64,000 nt of DNA from Nyssa sinensis (lineage: Eukaryota; Streptophyta; Magnoliopsida; Cornales; Nyssaceae). The stretch is from positions 31,486,220-31,550,219 of the forward strand of contig CM018050.1 of NCBI GenBank assembly GCA_008638375.1, given 5' to 3'. Every line of letters begins with the position of its first letter. Positions within the stretch are counted from its first letter, which is position 1. This document shows, piece after piece, positions 12,901 through 20,973 of the stretch. The position numbers and the translations under genes were made by a program. The notes under the pieces were generated by a model. The model did no database searches, had not been told where the DNA came from, and worked only from the letters and a program-made list of their open reading frames with translations.

Positions 12901-14893
12901 AGACCCCATTCCAAATTGTTTATTGCTGTCCTCCATGCCATGCTGTAGACTTGGCCCCTCTACCAAAGCTTCCTGGTTTGAGTATTGCAGCAAAAAATAT
13001 AGCGGATCGTATCAAGGCTATTCAAGATGAGGTGCGGAAAAACTTTGAGAAATCTAATGCCAAATCCAAGGCAGCTGCTAATAAAAAGAGAAGGACTCAA
13101 GTATTTCAAGAGGGGGATCTAGTGATGGTTTATTTGCACAAAGGGCGACTTCCATTGGGCACATACAATAAGCTTAAAGACAAGAAATATGGTCATTTCC
13201 AGATTCTGCAAAAGATTAATGAGAATGCCTATGTCATGGACCTTCCTGCAGATATGGCCATGCCATTGGGCACATACAATAAGCTTAAAGACAAGAAATA
13301 TGGTTATTTCCAGATTCTGCAAAAGAGTAATGAGAATGCCTATGTCGTGGACATTCCTTGCAAATATGGTCATTTCTCCTACTTTCAATGTTGCTGATTT
13401 GTTTGCATATCATCCTCCTGATGTGTCATCTTCTCAATTACCTAACTCGAGGTCGAGTTCTTTTCAAGCAAGGAGAGACTGATGTATAACAAATTACAGA
13501 AGAATTCAATTCTTAGCACAGAATTGTGTGCAATGCCGAAATGGTCAGAATTGTGTGAAATTCGGTGGATGACTTGGAATCGATGTGCTGATCAACACTC
13601 CTCACTTTGCCAGAACGTATGCCGTTTTACAAGGCAAATTCCTTCGTTTTGACCTTCAAAAGTGCATTTTTACTACTTTTGGTAATAATGTGCTGTTTAA
13701 TTTCCTAGAGCTACAGTTGTCGTTTGGAACTGTCCTTTTGCCAGATTGCTGCTTAAGTTCAGAGTTTTTGATTTATGCTTTTAATTAGAATATTTCTATT
13801 TTTGAAATTTTGAGTATTTTTCCTTATTTTAGTTATTTCTTTACTAAAGTTAGAGTTCTAGTCGAATTAGGAGTTATAGTCCTAGACGAATTAGGTTTTA
13901 CAGCCTATATAAAAGCTATTTCTTTTTATTGTAAAGCTAACATTCATTCAATAAAGAATTTTTTTCTGAGATCTTATTCTCTAAGCTCGTGGATTCGAGT
14001 GTGTGTTTCTTGTTCGTGGATTCAAGCAATTTTTCAAGAAACAAGCTGGTATCTTACTTCTTCATCAGCTTCCTGCTACGTCAACTACATTGGAGATGTA
14101 CATGGTTGATCAAGCTTCCCTCAGGTTCAGACAAGCTTTTTCTCTACATATCAAACACAAAACGGATTTACATGGCTTGACTCCACTCGCACACACCACT
14201 AACTCTCCCAATATTTGAGCAAATGGTACATCACAAACCCAGACAAAGTTTTCAACCTTCAAGCATCCCTCTATCCATTGGCGTATTGTATTTCACCTTT
14301 CCTTAGGCATGGCCTAATTCTGCTGTTAAACACTTCAACTGCAAGAGTAAACTGTCATTACATGGATATACAAAGTTTAAGACATCCGTACTCAGGTGGG
14401 GTCACACTAACGATACTCAAACCACTCTTCCCCACGAACAAAACAAACTTACAGTATCAGCTTAAAAACAACTCCAACATGAACACATCAATTCCACTTT
14501 ATATCATAGCTCAGTGAACATAATAAGCCGTATAATTGGCCAATACAGAAACCTTGTGAAGGAAAAAAGAATTAATGATTTTGTTCATCAAAATCCTATG
14601 TCTACAAAGAAAGAATTCAAGTGTTAAACCTAGAATAGAATCAAATCAACCATTATACTATCATTATATATCCCTACAACATCAAAGGAAGTGAATTAAA
14701 CGGTACCGCAGAATTAAAGTCTGTAATTAAGAGAGACAATCGTAAAAACACTGAGCTTAAGCTTCGAAATGATAGGCTAACAACTAACCTATATTGACCA
14801 ATTCTAGGGCAAAAGCAAAAAGCTTTTGTAGCAGTGAAACAACTGACCTGAATCGAATTGTTGGCGGTCCACTGATTTTTCTTGCGCGCCCAT
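1375..14893 (-). CDS. PP4R3: PP4R3/SMEK homologue, 5' part (6 exons, 3' part outside window)
   Basis: This is the only host gene I recognise. The spliced minus-strand exons give the start of serine/threonine-protein phosphatase 4 regulatory subunit 3 (SMEK), the nuclear targeting subunit of the PP4 phosphatase; in Arabidopsis SMEK1 is known to act on HYL1 and so on microRNA processing. The evidence is the family start MGAQEKS in exon 1, then [16 protein letters not shown], the stretch around [45 protein letters not shown] and [15 protein letters not shown], in the family order and covering the N-terminal PH/EVH1-like domain. Splice phases agree across exons 2-6, and all those introns are GT-AG. 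Exons cover about 440 bp of 13.5 kb because introns 1 and 5 are swollen by transposons. Oddities are the frame problem in exon 1 and a changed stretch (VELYRR) in exon 6. The armadillo-like part and the C-terminus would lie left of the window. The gene may be functional with a sequence error, or a recent pseudogene. Confidence 0.85.
2038..2080 (+). repeat. G-rich tract, possible G-quadruplex
   Basis: At least five runs of three or more G separated by one or two bases (GGGCAGGGCAGGGCGGGG and onward) stand out in AT-rich sequence. This satisfies the usual G-quadruplex pattern on the plus strand, the strand opposite to PP4R3 transcription. Confidence 0.6.
2170..2730 (+). mobile_element. LINE (plant L1-type) ORF2 3' fragment
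   Basis: The plus strand, with stops and frame changes, reads the C-terminal zinc-binding region that follows the reverse transcriptase in plant LINEs. It shows [18 protein letters not shown] at about 2260-2320, [17 protein letters not shown] at about 2400-2450, and [17 protein letters not shown] at 2597-2647. A short insertion at about 2460-2530 separates the last two. No reverse transcriptase core or poly(A) tail is seen, so it is a dead, truncated insertion lying antisense to PP4R3 in its intron 5. Confidence 0.8.
3566..3800 (-). mobile_element. TRIM-like / copia-type miniature LTR remnant
   Basis: On the minus strand a tRNA-Met type primer site (TGGTATCCGAGCC, 3788-3776, one change from the usual form) follows a remnant LTR end (GGTTGTCTAACA). 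About 135 bp of non-coding internal sequence ends in a short purine stretch (AAGGTGGAG). A second LTR from 3639 to about 3566 then begins TGTTGAGAGC and ends TTAGCA. The 5' LTR is reduced to its last bases. The lack of coding sequence and the small size suggest a TRIM. Confidence 0.5.
3938..3973. repeat. (GA)n microsatellite
   Basis: About 17 uninterrupted GA units within a longer purine-rich stretch (3880-4050). Confidence 0.95.
4570..4985 (+). mobile_element. Gypsy-type LTR fragment
   Basis: The organisation resembles the right part of plant Ty3/gypsy LTRs: a TATATAGAGG-type TATA stretch near 4822, then ACTTTATAATCGGACGC, a CCGGACCCCCTCCGG inverted motif near 4930 and a TTTTGCAG end near 4967. 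I see no paired LTR or target duplication, so it is probably a fragment or decayed solo LTR. Confidence 0.45.
5161..5210 (-). CDS. PP4R3: PP4R3 exon 5
   Basis: 50 nt encoding [16 protein letters not shown]. The acceptor is TATGCAG and the donor A|GTAAGTG. The last base pairs with AT of exon 6 to make Asn, giving the family-like junction LNNEAYHSVN. Confidence 0.88.
5316..5400 (-). CDS. PP4R3: PP4R3 exon 4
   Basis: 85 nt encoding [20 protein letters not shown] followed by TAGCSYI. The acceptor is TTCAAG and the donor GTAACT. It ends in the split Trp codon TG|G, completed by exon 5. Confidence 0.9.
5486..5585 (-). CDS. PP4R3: PP4R3 exon 3
   Basis: 100 nt, starting in frame with RSEELGL and ending in phase 1 after IYRKQE. 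The acceptor is ACACAG and the donor GTATTG. The split codon G|AT joins exon 4 as Asp. The stretch LLHCISSDD has Cys where Arg is usual in the family. Confidence 0.9.
5726..5806 (-). CDS. PP4R3: PP4R3 exon 2
   Basis: 81 nt, phase 0 to 0, 27 residues starting RVKVYRL and ending HVTIDYLE. The acceptor is TTTCAG and the donor GTGTGG. It contains the highly conserved [13 protein letters not shown] core of the N-terminal PH/EVH1-like domain. Confidence 0.9.
6660..7200. mobile_element. Possible MITE with GACAC-rich ends
   Basis: The left end (GAAGCACGGACACTC, then further ACATC/GACAC-like steps) and the reverse complement of the right end (ACAGACACGGGATACAC followed by repeated GACACC) are similar and face each other across about 400 bp of T-rich filler. 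The match is imperfect and no target duplication was found. Confidence 0.4.
7938..7965. repeat. AT microsatellite
   Basis: Alternating AT/TA run with one AC interruption. Confidence 0.85.
8236..8240. repeat. Target-site duplication (left), ACTAC
   Basis: Identical to 14084-14088 and directly abuts the TG of the 5' LTR. Confidence 0.9.
8241..8838 (+). repeat. 5' LTR of CRM-type element
   Basis: 598 bp, starting TGATGTAGAACAG and ending CTACATCA. A TATA-like TATATAAAGG lies at about 8664-8675, suggesting transcription starts a short way downstream. The matching LTR is at 13480-14083. Confidence 0.92.
8841..8852 (+). other. Primer-binding site (tRNA-iMet)
   Basis: TGGTATCAGAGC is complementary to the 3' end of initiator tRNA-Met and lies two bases after the 5' LTR. 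Confidence 0.93.
8871..10000 (+). pseudogene. Gag region of CRM-type element
   Basis: An ATG at 8871 soon after the primer site probably began gag, but the frame is lost within the first 130 bp. Long open pieces follow at 8999-9466 and 9409-9966. The first covers an acidic stretch and the capsid start ([19 protein letters not shown]). The second covers the capsid end and a Ser/Thr/Pro-rich tail. The CCHC knuckle at 9949-9990 (CYRC...HHSNQC) is interrupted by TAG at 9964. At least two frameshifts and one stop are present, so no full Gag can be made. Confidence 0.85.
10015..10645 (+). pseudogene. Protease region of CRM-type element
   Basis: The retroviral-type aspartic protease active site reads [13 protein letters not shown] with DSG at about 10243. 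The frame ends at TAA 10336 and resumes in another frame with [17 protein letters not shown] and [13 protein letters not shown], the typical C-terminal half of this clade's protease. A stop at about 10643 separates it from the reverse transcriptase frame. Confidence 0.82.
10696..11844 (+). pseudogene. Reverse transcriptase and start of RNase H, CRM-type element
   Basis: The longest open frame in the window (382 codons). It starts in the RT fingers ([17 protein letters not shown]), carries [13 protein letters not shown], and has the catalytic YFDD at 11281-11292 followed by ILVYS. The thumb and the RNase H start ([16 protein letters not shown]) follow. One conserved glycine is changed: [12 protein letters not shown] where the family has G in place of E. 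The frame stops at 11842 just after TYELEL, in mid RNase H. Translation from 10696 is an open-frame limit rather than a true start; the native product would be a Gag-Pol polyprotein. Confidence 0.88.
11845..12066 (+). pseudogene. RNase H remainder, CRM-type element
   Basis: Continues the RT frame after the stop, with further stops at 11887, 11941 and near 11970. [13 protein letters not shown] and RVADALSKR carry the later acidic positions of RNase H. Confidence 0.75.
12067..13397 (+). pseudogene. Integrase, CRM-type element
   Basis: The zinc-binding HHCC domain is at about 12265-12420 ([30 protein letters not shown]). A TAG at 12461 separates it from the catalytic core, which starts MDFVLGLPR and has SDRDTKF near 12660. 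The region with the third acidic residue is scrambled by a frameshift near 12700 and stops. The C-terminal part (12951-13397) is open, basic at first, then contains a GDLVMVYL beta-strand and an in-frame duplication of 37 codons. The end [12 protein letters not shown] lies in a shifted frame. Confidence 0.85.
13152..13373 (+). repeat. Tandem duplication of 111 bp in integrase C-terminus
   Basis: Two adjacent copies (13152-13262 and 13263-13373), both beginning CCATTGGGCACATACAATAA. The length is a multiple of three, so the frame is kept. The copies differ at several bases, so the event is not very recent. Confidence 0.9.
13468..13479 (+). other. Polypurine tract before 3' LTR
   Basis: CAAGGAGAGAC directly precedes the TG of the 3' LTR, the expected plus-strand primer position. 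Confidence 0.7.
13480..14083 (+). repeat. 3' LTR of CRM-type element
   Basis: 604 bp, starting TGATGTATAACAA and ending GCTACGTCA, alignable along its whole length with 8241-8838. The target duplication ACTAC follows at 14084-14088. Confidence 0.92.
14848..14893 (-). CDS. PP4R3: PP4R3 exon 1 (coding part), apparent 1-bp frameshift
   Basis: The ATG at 14893-14891 opens MGAQEKS, the typical family start, and the exon ends at a clean donor (CAG|GTCAGT). It is 46 nt long, while exon 2 must be entered at a codon boundary. Read back from the donor, the last codons give NNSIQ, which fits the family sequence just before RVKVYRL, but that frame is one base out from the ATG frame. The simplest reading is one surplus base in the GTGGACC stretch near 14870. 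As written, translation would stop shortly after the splice into exon 2. This is either a sequencing or assembly error or a genuine lesion. Confidence 0.75.
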
Positions 14894-15300
14894 AACAGCT
14901 TATTTCTTTGTGAATTGAAATTTACAGTCGAAAATTGATAAAGATTGAATTGAAGAGGTCGAATGGAAGATTAAAAAAAATAGGGTTTAGAGGAAAAGAA
15001 GAGAAAAAGAGGGGGATTTAAAAGGAGATTCGTGTTTCGAGGGATCAATAGAAAAACCCTAACCGCCATTGGCGTACCAGTGACCCTTCGATGGTCTCTC
15101 TCTCTCTCGCTCCTCTTTCTTTCCATTCCTTTTCTGTGCCCGACCTTTGAAAATAAAAGGTCAAAATATATAATATATATGCAGGATCTCTGTATTACAC
15201 TTTGCCTTGAAGTGAAATTACGAAGGTGCCATTCGCCATGTTGTCTGCGCATGAGCAACGCTGTACTCACGCGCTTTTCTTTTCGCGCTCCAATCAACAG
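14894..15300 (-). promoter_or_regulatory. PP4R3 5' UTR and probable promoter
   Basis: Upstream of the ATG (higher coordinates) come a pyrimidine-rich leader, a CTAAACCCTA-type telobox-like motif near 14984-14995, and a GAGAGAGAGA stretch near 15093-15112. A TATA-like run (15163-15182) could place the start of transcription near 15100-15140. Farther up, TTTCGCGC at 15281-15288 matches the E2F-site pattern, next to a CCAAT sequence. The higher GC content than the surroundings fits a housekeeping promoter. All sites are by pattern only. Confidence 0.45.
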
Positions 15301-15410
15301 TGAGTTAGTGAGCTCGGGTCCTACATAAAACCCGCTTCTTAATCATCATTATCACTGCAATTAAAAATCTGGACAAGCACTAATCCATTGTACTTTTAGT
15401 CCTATTTTTC

Positions 15411-15412
15411 AG

Positions 15413-15442
<30 letters not shown>
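15411..15442. repeat. (TA)n microsatellite
   Basis: About 13 TA units followed by a short CA run, just outside the PP4R3 promoter. Confidence 0.92.
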
Positions 15443-15449
<7 letters not shown>

Positions 15450-15539
15450 ATATATCGTGATCCCAATCTATAATCTTTAAACTAATAAACAGCGATTAAT
15501 AGTTGAGTTTGCTCACATGATTCTTAAACGTAATGAGTG

Positions 15540-18200
15540 ATTAATTGTTGAGTTTGCTCCCACTAAACAGAAACTATTCATTGATTTTCATTTGATGTTT
15601 TAAACTAACCAATATATAAAAGTATTTGCACAAAAATTTACACTGAACATTATTTTTTCAATACATTTTTTTCACATTATTAACTTCCCTAATAATATAA
15701 CACCACTAATTAAATATATTTTCCGTGAGAAATTAGTAAGACTATAAAAACAAATCAAATTATCAAACTCATGATTCACTCAGTTAGAAACATATTTAAG
15801 CCATGCTTGCTAAATATATAAGTCACGGGCTTGAATATATTTTAAACCTCGTTAACTTATTAAATTTAACTTAAACTCAATTTAATAAGTTAATAAGTAA
15901 TATAATATTATATAATAAAAAAATTGTCAAATTATTCGAGTTTTATTTGTGATTGATTCAATTAAACGCACGTTCAAAATTAGCTCGAAAGGTAAATAGG
16001 GTTAATCATCCTTAAGTCCCTGAACAAGTTACTATATTATTATAAGGTCTATGAACGTTTCCAATTCAAGATTAAGAACTTTTTTATTTCTATTTTTGAG
16101 TTCAGGTCCATTATGATGACATGTCACTTGTAATTTTTTATGTAATGACATTAGTACCCCAATGATAACAATACCCTTTTATATTATTTATTGCTACTGC
16201 ACGAATCCTAACTTCACCATCCCTCCCTTCCCTTCCCATCCCATCCTACGCAAACTCACGGCCACACCACCGACCACTAACTCCACTTTCGTCCCACACC
16301 ACTACTATCATCATCGCCGTCAATCAAAGCACTGTCCCTGCTGGTAAGAGGACCATTACCTCCCTCTGCTTAGCTTGTTGGACTTTTAGTCGCTCATCCT
16401 CAACCCCGTCACTCTTCTAATACTTGATCTGTTAAACATACTTTAAGAAAAAAAAATCAAATTATCATTGCATCTCAAGGTCCTTATCTAATCTTACAAT
16501 CTCTCCCTTACATAGCTCTATGCATTAATTGCAAAGAATAAAGATTTAAAGATGTCAATCAAAGCATTATTGTTCAAAATAGAATTTTGGGAATGAATTC
16601 TACTAGTATGAGTAGAAGCTAAGACATGTGTTTCCTATAAACCATTTTTGAATAGCAAATTAGCATATTGAATAATAATTTGATTACTGCTCTCATGAAT
16701 CATATTCCCCATCAATCTTATGTTTTGACTTATTGATGGAAATTTAATTTCTAAAGTAGTAATATGATTGGAAAAGGAGAATATGTTACAATTTGAAAAA
16801 AAAAATATGGATATTTTGTGCACATAATTACACAAAAGTAAAATTTTACTATCCATTTTTTTCTTCAAATAATCTATTTTTGTTACAAATTTTACTACTT
16901 GAAAGACGTTTGACATCCAAAAGCAACTCAAAAAATGATAAAAAAAAAAAAACTAATAATAACCAATAAATTCATAACAAAATTGAAATCTCACTATCTT
17001 CTTTAAATGGTAAAATCTTACAGTATGCCTCATTCAGGAATAGTGAAATTTTACAGTTTCAGAACCAATTTTTTTTTTTCAAATTTTCATATTCAATATG
17101 GATCTTGTTTGATAGATTTCGATTTTTAGATTCTAAATATATAAATTTTATTAAAAATGATTTCGTAATTTGTAAGTTATTGAATTTTTAAACTTTGAAT
17201 AATTTGATTTAACATAGTCCATATTTAATGTAAGTAGTACTTGCGGGAGATAGGGACTTTATACATTGAAGGATATTTTAGTCACACAAAAAATTGAGGG
17301 ATTTCTGAATAATTTTGTTTAGACTTGAACTTATGGATAATCTTGTTACTTTTCTTAAACCATTTGTTGAATCACCCAAATAAATAATTCAAACTTGATC
17401 ACAAATGTAAAACTCATATGTTTTAGCAAGTTAAGCTTGTATAATCCATTATTTAATTCAGTTCCACTCGGCTCATGTACAATCTTATAGAAAAAAAATT
17501 GAGATTCTAATTTTATTTTTATTGTTTATGAAAGATAACATAGAATATGTGGCATTGAATAAAAAGGAAAAGAGAATAATGGTCCAGTATAACAATGTTT
17601 ACTGTTTAAGATGAAAATGTGTACTTTTATTGATTTTAATCATGCATTCTAAATAAATAGATATTTAAGCTTCGTTTGTTTACGTTTTCAAAAATAAATT
17701 TTTAATTTCAAAATGCAGAATACGCATTTGTCAAGTTATTTATTTTAATTTATTTTAATTTTTTAAAATTTATCATATCCAAATGCGTTTTCACAATATT
17801 TAAAAAATTAATTATAAAATTTTTAGAAATATTTTTCCAAAAATTATATCTGAATCACTGTCTAAGTGCATCCTTAGAGTTCCAACATTCGGGAAAAAAA
17901 TAGTTTAGGGTTATTTTTTGCAAGCGCGTTTTATGTGTTTGAAAAATTAAAATTAACGCAAATGCAATGTAAAAAATTTGGCCAATTAACCAAATAAGTT
18001 TTCTTACTCCAATTTTTATAAACACAAATGAAAAAACAAAGTGTAAAAGTTAACAATGTGTAATTTAGCAAGGGTAATGCAATAAATACGTTGGATACAT
18101 CAATAAAATTGTAATGCAATTTTGTTAAAAATGATTGATATGTCATTAAAAAAAAGTGTTCAAGGCCAATATATTGAATAATCAAGCTAGTTAGTTGGCA
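15540..18200 (+). repeat. Direct duplication, copy A (interrupted)
   Basis: AT-rich non-coding sequence that aligns in order and orientation with 19160-19910. Shared landmarks include CATTTGATGTTTTAAACTAA / GATTTGGTGTTTTAGACTAA, AATATATTTTAAA followed by CTC, AATATTATATAA, TTAGCTCGAAA / TTAGTTCGAAA, GCAAGCG, and AGCAAGGGTAATGCAATA / AACAAGGGTAATGCAATA. Copy A holds about 1.36 kb (15990-17350) and about 0.4 kb (17480-17880) that copy B lacks. No coding sequence is seen. Confidence 0.6.
15990..17350. mobile_element. DNA-element-like insertion in copy A
   Basis: Defined mainly as sequence absent from copy B. The left end (GGGTTAATCATCCTTAAGTC) and the reverse complement of the right end (AAGATTATCCATAAGTTCAA) are loosely inverted, as in Mutator-like non-autonomous elements. 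The inside has a CCTTCCC-rich stretch at 16220-16250 and long AT-rich filler. No transposase is seen. Confidence 0.4.
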
Positions 18201-18662
18201 CATGCATGTGGCATTTCAGCTTTTGTAAAGACTTGGATGCATGCAAATGGGCTACTTGCTTGTGCTCAGATTGGGACTAACGCATCCGAGTAATTTTTTT
18301 TTTTTTTTATGAATCGGTTAGGAGGTATTTTGAGTCAGCTTATGTGCATCAGACTAAGTCTTCCTCCTGAGTCAGTTTACATAAACCAAACTAAGTCCCC
18401 TTCCTTATGAGGCCAGACCCACCCACTAAGTCCCTTTCCTTGTGAGGACCAGGCCCATCCTTTAAGTTCTCGCTGTCAACGATCGGCACAAAAGATTCTC
18501 AAACTCGAGACACTTGAATTTTATCCCCAACGTCTTTATCGCTCGACCACAACTTCGAGTGGTACTAAATATCTGAGTTCTAATTAATAATATGTGCTAA
18601 ATGAGTTATGCATAATTGTGACACTACCGTAAAATAAATAACAACAACAACAATAATAATAA

Positions 18663-19136
18663 GGGTAAATTTCCCTAATCTCTTTTGAACTTTTTGACAA
18701 TACAAATACTTTTCATAAGGTTTCTAAAATTACACCATCATTTCCTATTATTATTGACAAATTACACATATCTCTCGGCTAATCCATTTTTTCAAAGATG
18801 ACAAAATGTGCCATTTTTATTTTTATTTTTTTCTCATTTTTTTAAATTTTGATCTTTTTTTAATATTTTTTTATTTCCAAATAAATATTGATTAAAATAT
18901 TCTTGATAGAAAAGGTTATTTAATTTAACTTATTTTTATATAAAATAAAAAAAAGCTTAAAAAAAGTTTTAAAATTTTTTAAAAAATGTTGTCATTTTGA
19001 AAAAAAAATTTGAATAGGAGAGGAGGTATGTGTATTTTGTCAATAAAAGTAGAAGACAATAGTGTAATTTCAAAAATTTCAAGAAAGGTCCTTGTAATTG
19101 TCAGAAATTTTAAGAAATGTCAGTGTAATTTATTCT
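18663..19136. mobile_element. Long-TIR MITE, copy 1
   Basis: About 474 bp. The left end (GGGTAAATTTCCCTAATC) and the reverse complement of the right end (AGAATAAATTACACTGAC) begin imperfect inverted repeats of about 110 bp that share ATTTCTGACAATTACAAGGA-like and ATTACACTAT-like blocks. The flanks are AAT repeats, so the target duplication cannot be resolved. It is homologous to 20974-21457. Confidence 0.68.
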
Positions 19137-19159
19137 AATAATAATAATAACAAACTTAC

Positions 19160-19910
19160 TCACACTAAAGAGTATGTTCATTTATTTGATTTGGTGTTTT
19201 AGACTAATGAATATATGAGCACAAAACTTACATTGAACCTAATTTTTTCAATTGTATTTTTCCCCATTCCATGTATTTATTAGTTTGAATAAGACCACTA
19301 AATATCTTCCATAAAAGAAATAAGGAAGGTTATAAAATCAAAATTTTCAAACTCGACTCATAATTTGTACGATTATAGACTTATTTGATATCAGCTTGCG
19401 AGATATATAAGTTGTGCTTAAATATATTTTAAAGCTCATTAATTTTATCTTGAACTCGAGTAATACAATATTATATAAAAAAATCAAATTACTCTTGTTC
19501 GGCATATGATCAATTTGGTTATACGCTTCTCTGAGGTTAGTTCGAAAAAGAAATAAGGCGAACTGAATCACAATATGAAGCTCAATTATTTTATCGAGAC
19601 AAGCTTGAATAATCTACTACTAGACTCGATTCCTACTCAACTTATTTATTCAATATATATATATATGCAAGCGTACTTTTTTTGTTTTAAAAAATAAAAT
19701 TAACTCAAAAGCAGTGGAAAAACTTTGGCCAAATGACCAAACATATATTCAAAAAACAGATTGTAGAAGTTATTTTAGGTATAATTTAACAAGGGTAATG
19801 CAATACCACCTTTCATGCCATTGGATTTGTACATAATTAGAAGTGCAATACAAATATTTTAAAATAAGGTTGGTATGTCAAAAAAAAAAAAAAAGAAGTG
19901 TAGGGTTAAA
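19160..19910 (+). repeat. Direct duplication, copy B
   Basis: The shorter, uninterrupted partner of 15540-18200, about 0.75 kb and non-coding. It lies immediately beyond MITE copy 1. Confidence 0.6.
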
Positions 19911-20179
19911 GTTCCTGCATAGGCAAAGAGAAGCAGATTAGTAGAAACATTACTACCTTGCATGCTTGGTTTTTTGCAATCTTCAAAGGATTAGTAATTT
20001 TTTATTTTGATTTTTTTATTTATAATTCACTATTAATATTTTAACTTATACTTGCATGATTAAACTATTTCATTCTCTTCTCAATATTTCTTAAGCAAGA
20101 GGAAGCATTATTACCCTTCCTTGCAAGTATATGATTTTTTTACGAGAAAATTTATATACAATTTTTCAATAACATCTTG

Positions 20180-20193
20180 ATCTTTCACTAAAG

Positions 20194-20226
<33 letters not shown>

Positions 20227-20510
20227 ATATAAAAAGAAAATTTAATATCCTTTTGAATTAAAGAAGTTGGGTTTTTGCACTTGCTCACATTGTAAATTTT
20301 CATTATTATAATATTTTAACTCCAATTATAGAAAATTAATAATATAACTATTATGACATATTATAAATGATATATATATATATATATATAACTATTTTAT
20401 CTCTCTAATAATTAATATCATAAAAAAGTTTTTGAAAAAAGTATTAATCATTAGAAATTATTAATTTATTAGATATTAATAATAAGAAGCTCAAAACTAA
20501 TTTGTTGGGA
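20180..20510 (+). repeat. AT-rich repeat, partial copy of 21900-22250
   Basis: Shares AAAGAAGTTGGGTTTTTGCA / AAAGAAGTTGTATTTTTCGA, AATTAATAATATAACTA / AATTAATAATATAATTA, ACATATTATAAATG / ACATGTCATAAATG, and ATCTCTAATAATTAATAT-like blocks with the second copy. Confidence 0.55.
20195..20222. repeat. (TA)n microsatellite
   Basis: Uninterrupted TA run of about 14 units. A shorter one lies at 20371-20390. Confidence 0.92.
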
Positions 20511-20973
20511 GAAAATTGAGAAAAAAAAATTAAAGTATCAACTATCATTGACTCAAAAGAAATAAAGAAACAGAAAAGTATCAACTATGATCTGTCTGGC
20601 GGCAAGACTGTCAACAGTAAAATAACTAACAATATACGTATGTTAACAACATAAATTACTTGGAAAATAATGTAACACTCACTTCTAAGTAAATTAAAAA
20701 ATTAAAACAATGTAATAAAATGTTATTAATTAAAAATATTTTTCAAAATTTTTTGAGTACTATGTCATGGCATGAACTAAATTATGATTAAAAGACTAAC
20801 CCAATTTAATAGTCAGTCTTCACCCTAACTGTATCATAACACCATGTAGGGTCAACCTAACCTAATCTAAGACAGTGAGATTAATTGGTTAAATGATCAA
20901 CACATCACTAACCTAACGTGAAAAAATTAATACATCAAATATTGTGAATATTTAAATAAAATAATTATTTAAA

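Larger units (their letters stand above)
8241..14083 (+). mobile_element. Ty3/gypsy CRM-type retrotransposon, full length but decayed
   Basis: A 5843-bp element with TG...CA LTRs, flanked by the 5-bp target duplication ACTAC (8236-8240 and 14084-14088). It has a primer site (8841-8852), gag, protease, reverse transcriptase/RNase H and integrase regions in Ty3/gypsy order, and a purine tract before the 3' LTR. The CRM (centromeric chromovirus) assignment rests on remembered family features: the style of the protease-RT linker, [20 protein letters not shown] in integrase, and a C-terminus ending [12 protein letters not shown] that runs up to the 3' LTR. Stops and frameshifts occur in every domain. 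The two LTRs differ by roughly a tenth by eye, mostly C/T and G/A, as expected of an old methylated copy. It lies antisense in PP4R3 intron 1. Confidence 0.93.
5807..14847 (-). other. PP4R3 intron 1 (9.0 kb)
   Basis: The boundaries follow from exons 1 and 2. Most of the length is the CRM-type element at 8241-14083. Without that element and one copy of the target duplication the intron would be about 3.2 kb. The stretches 5840-6650, 7200-8235 and 14090-14840 contain nothing I can identify beyond a purine tract (6308-6340) and short AT repeats. Confidence 0.75.

Noticed and set aside
15032..15328. Frames on both strands of about 100 codons
   Set aside because: They overlap the PP4R3 leader and promoter and have no family features.
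18330..18560. Possible SINE or tRNA-like sequence (CTCAAACTCGAGAC, GCTCGACCACAACTTCGAGT)
   Set aside because: Only a weak box B resemblance and no matching box A at proper spacing.
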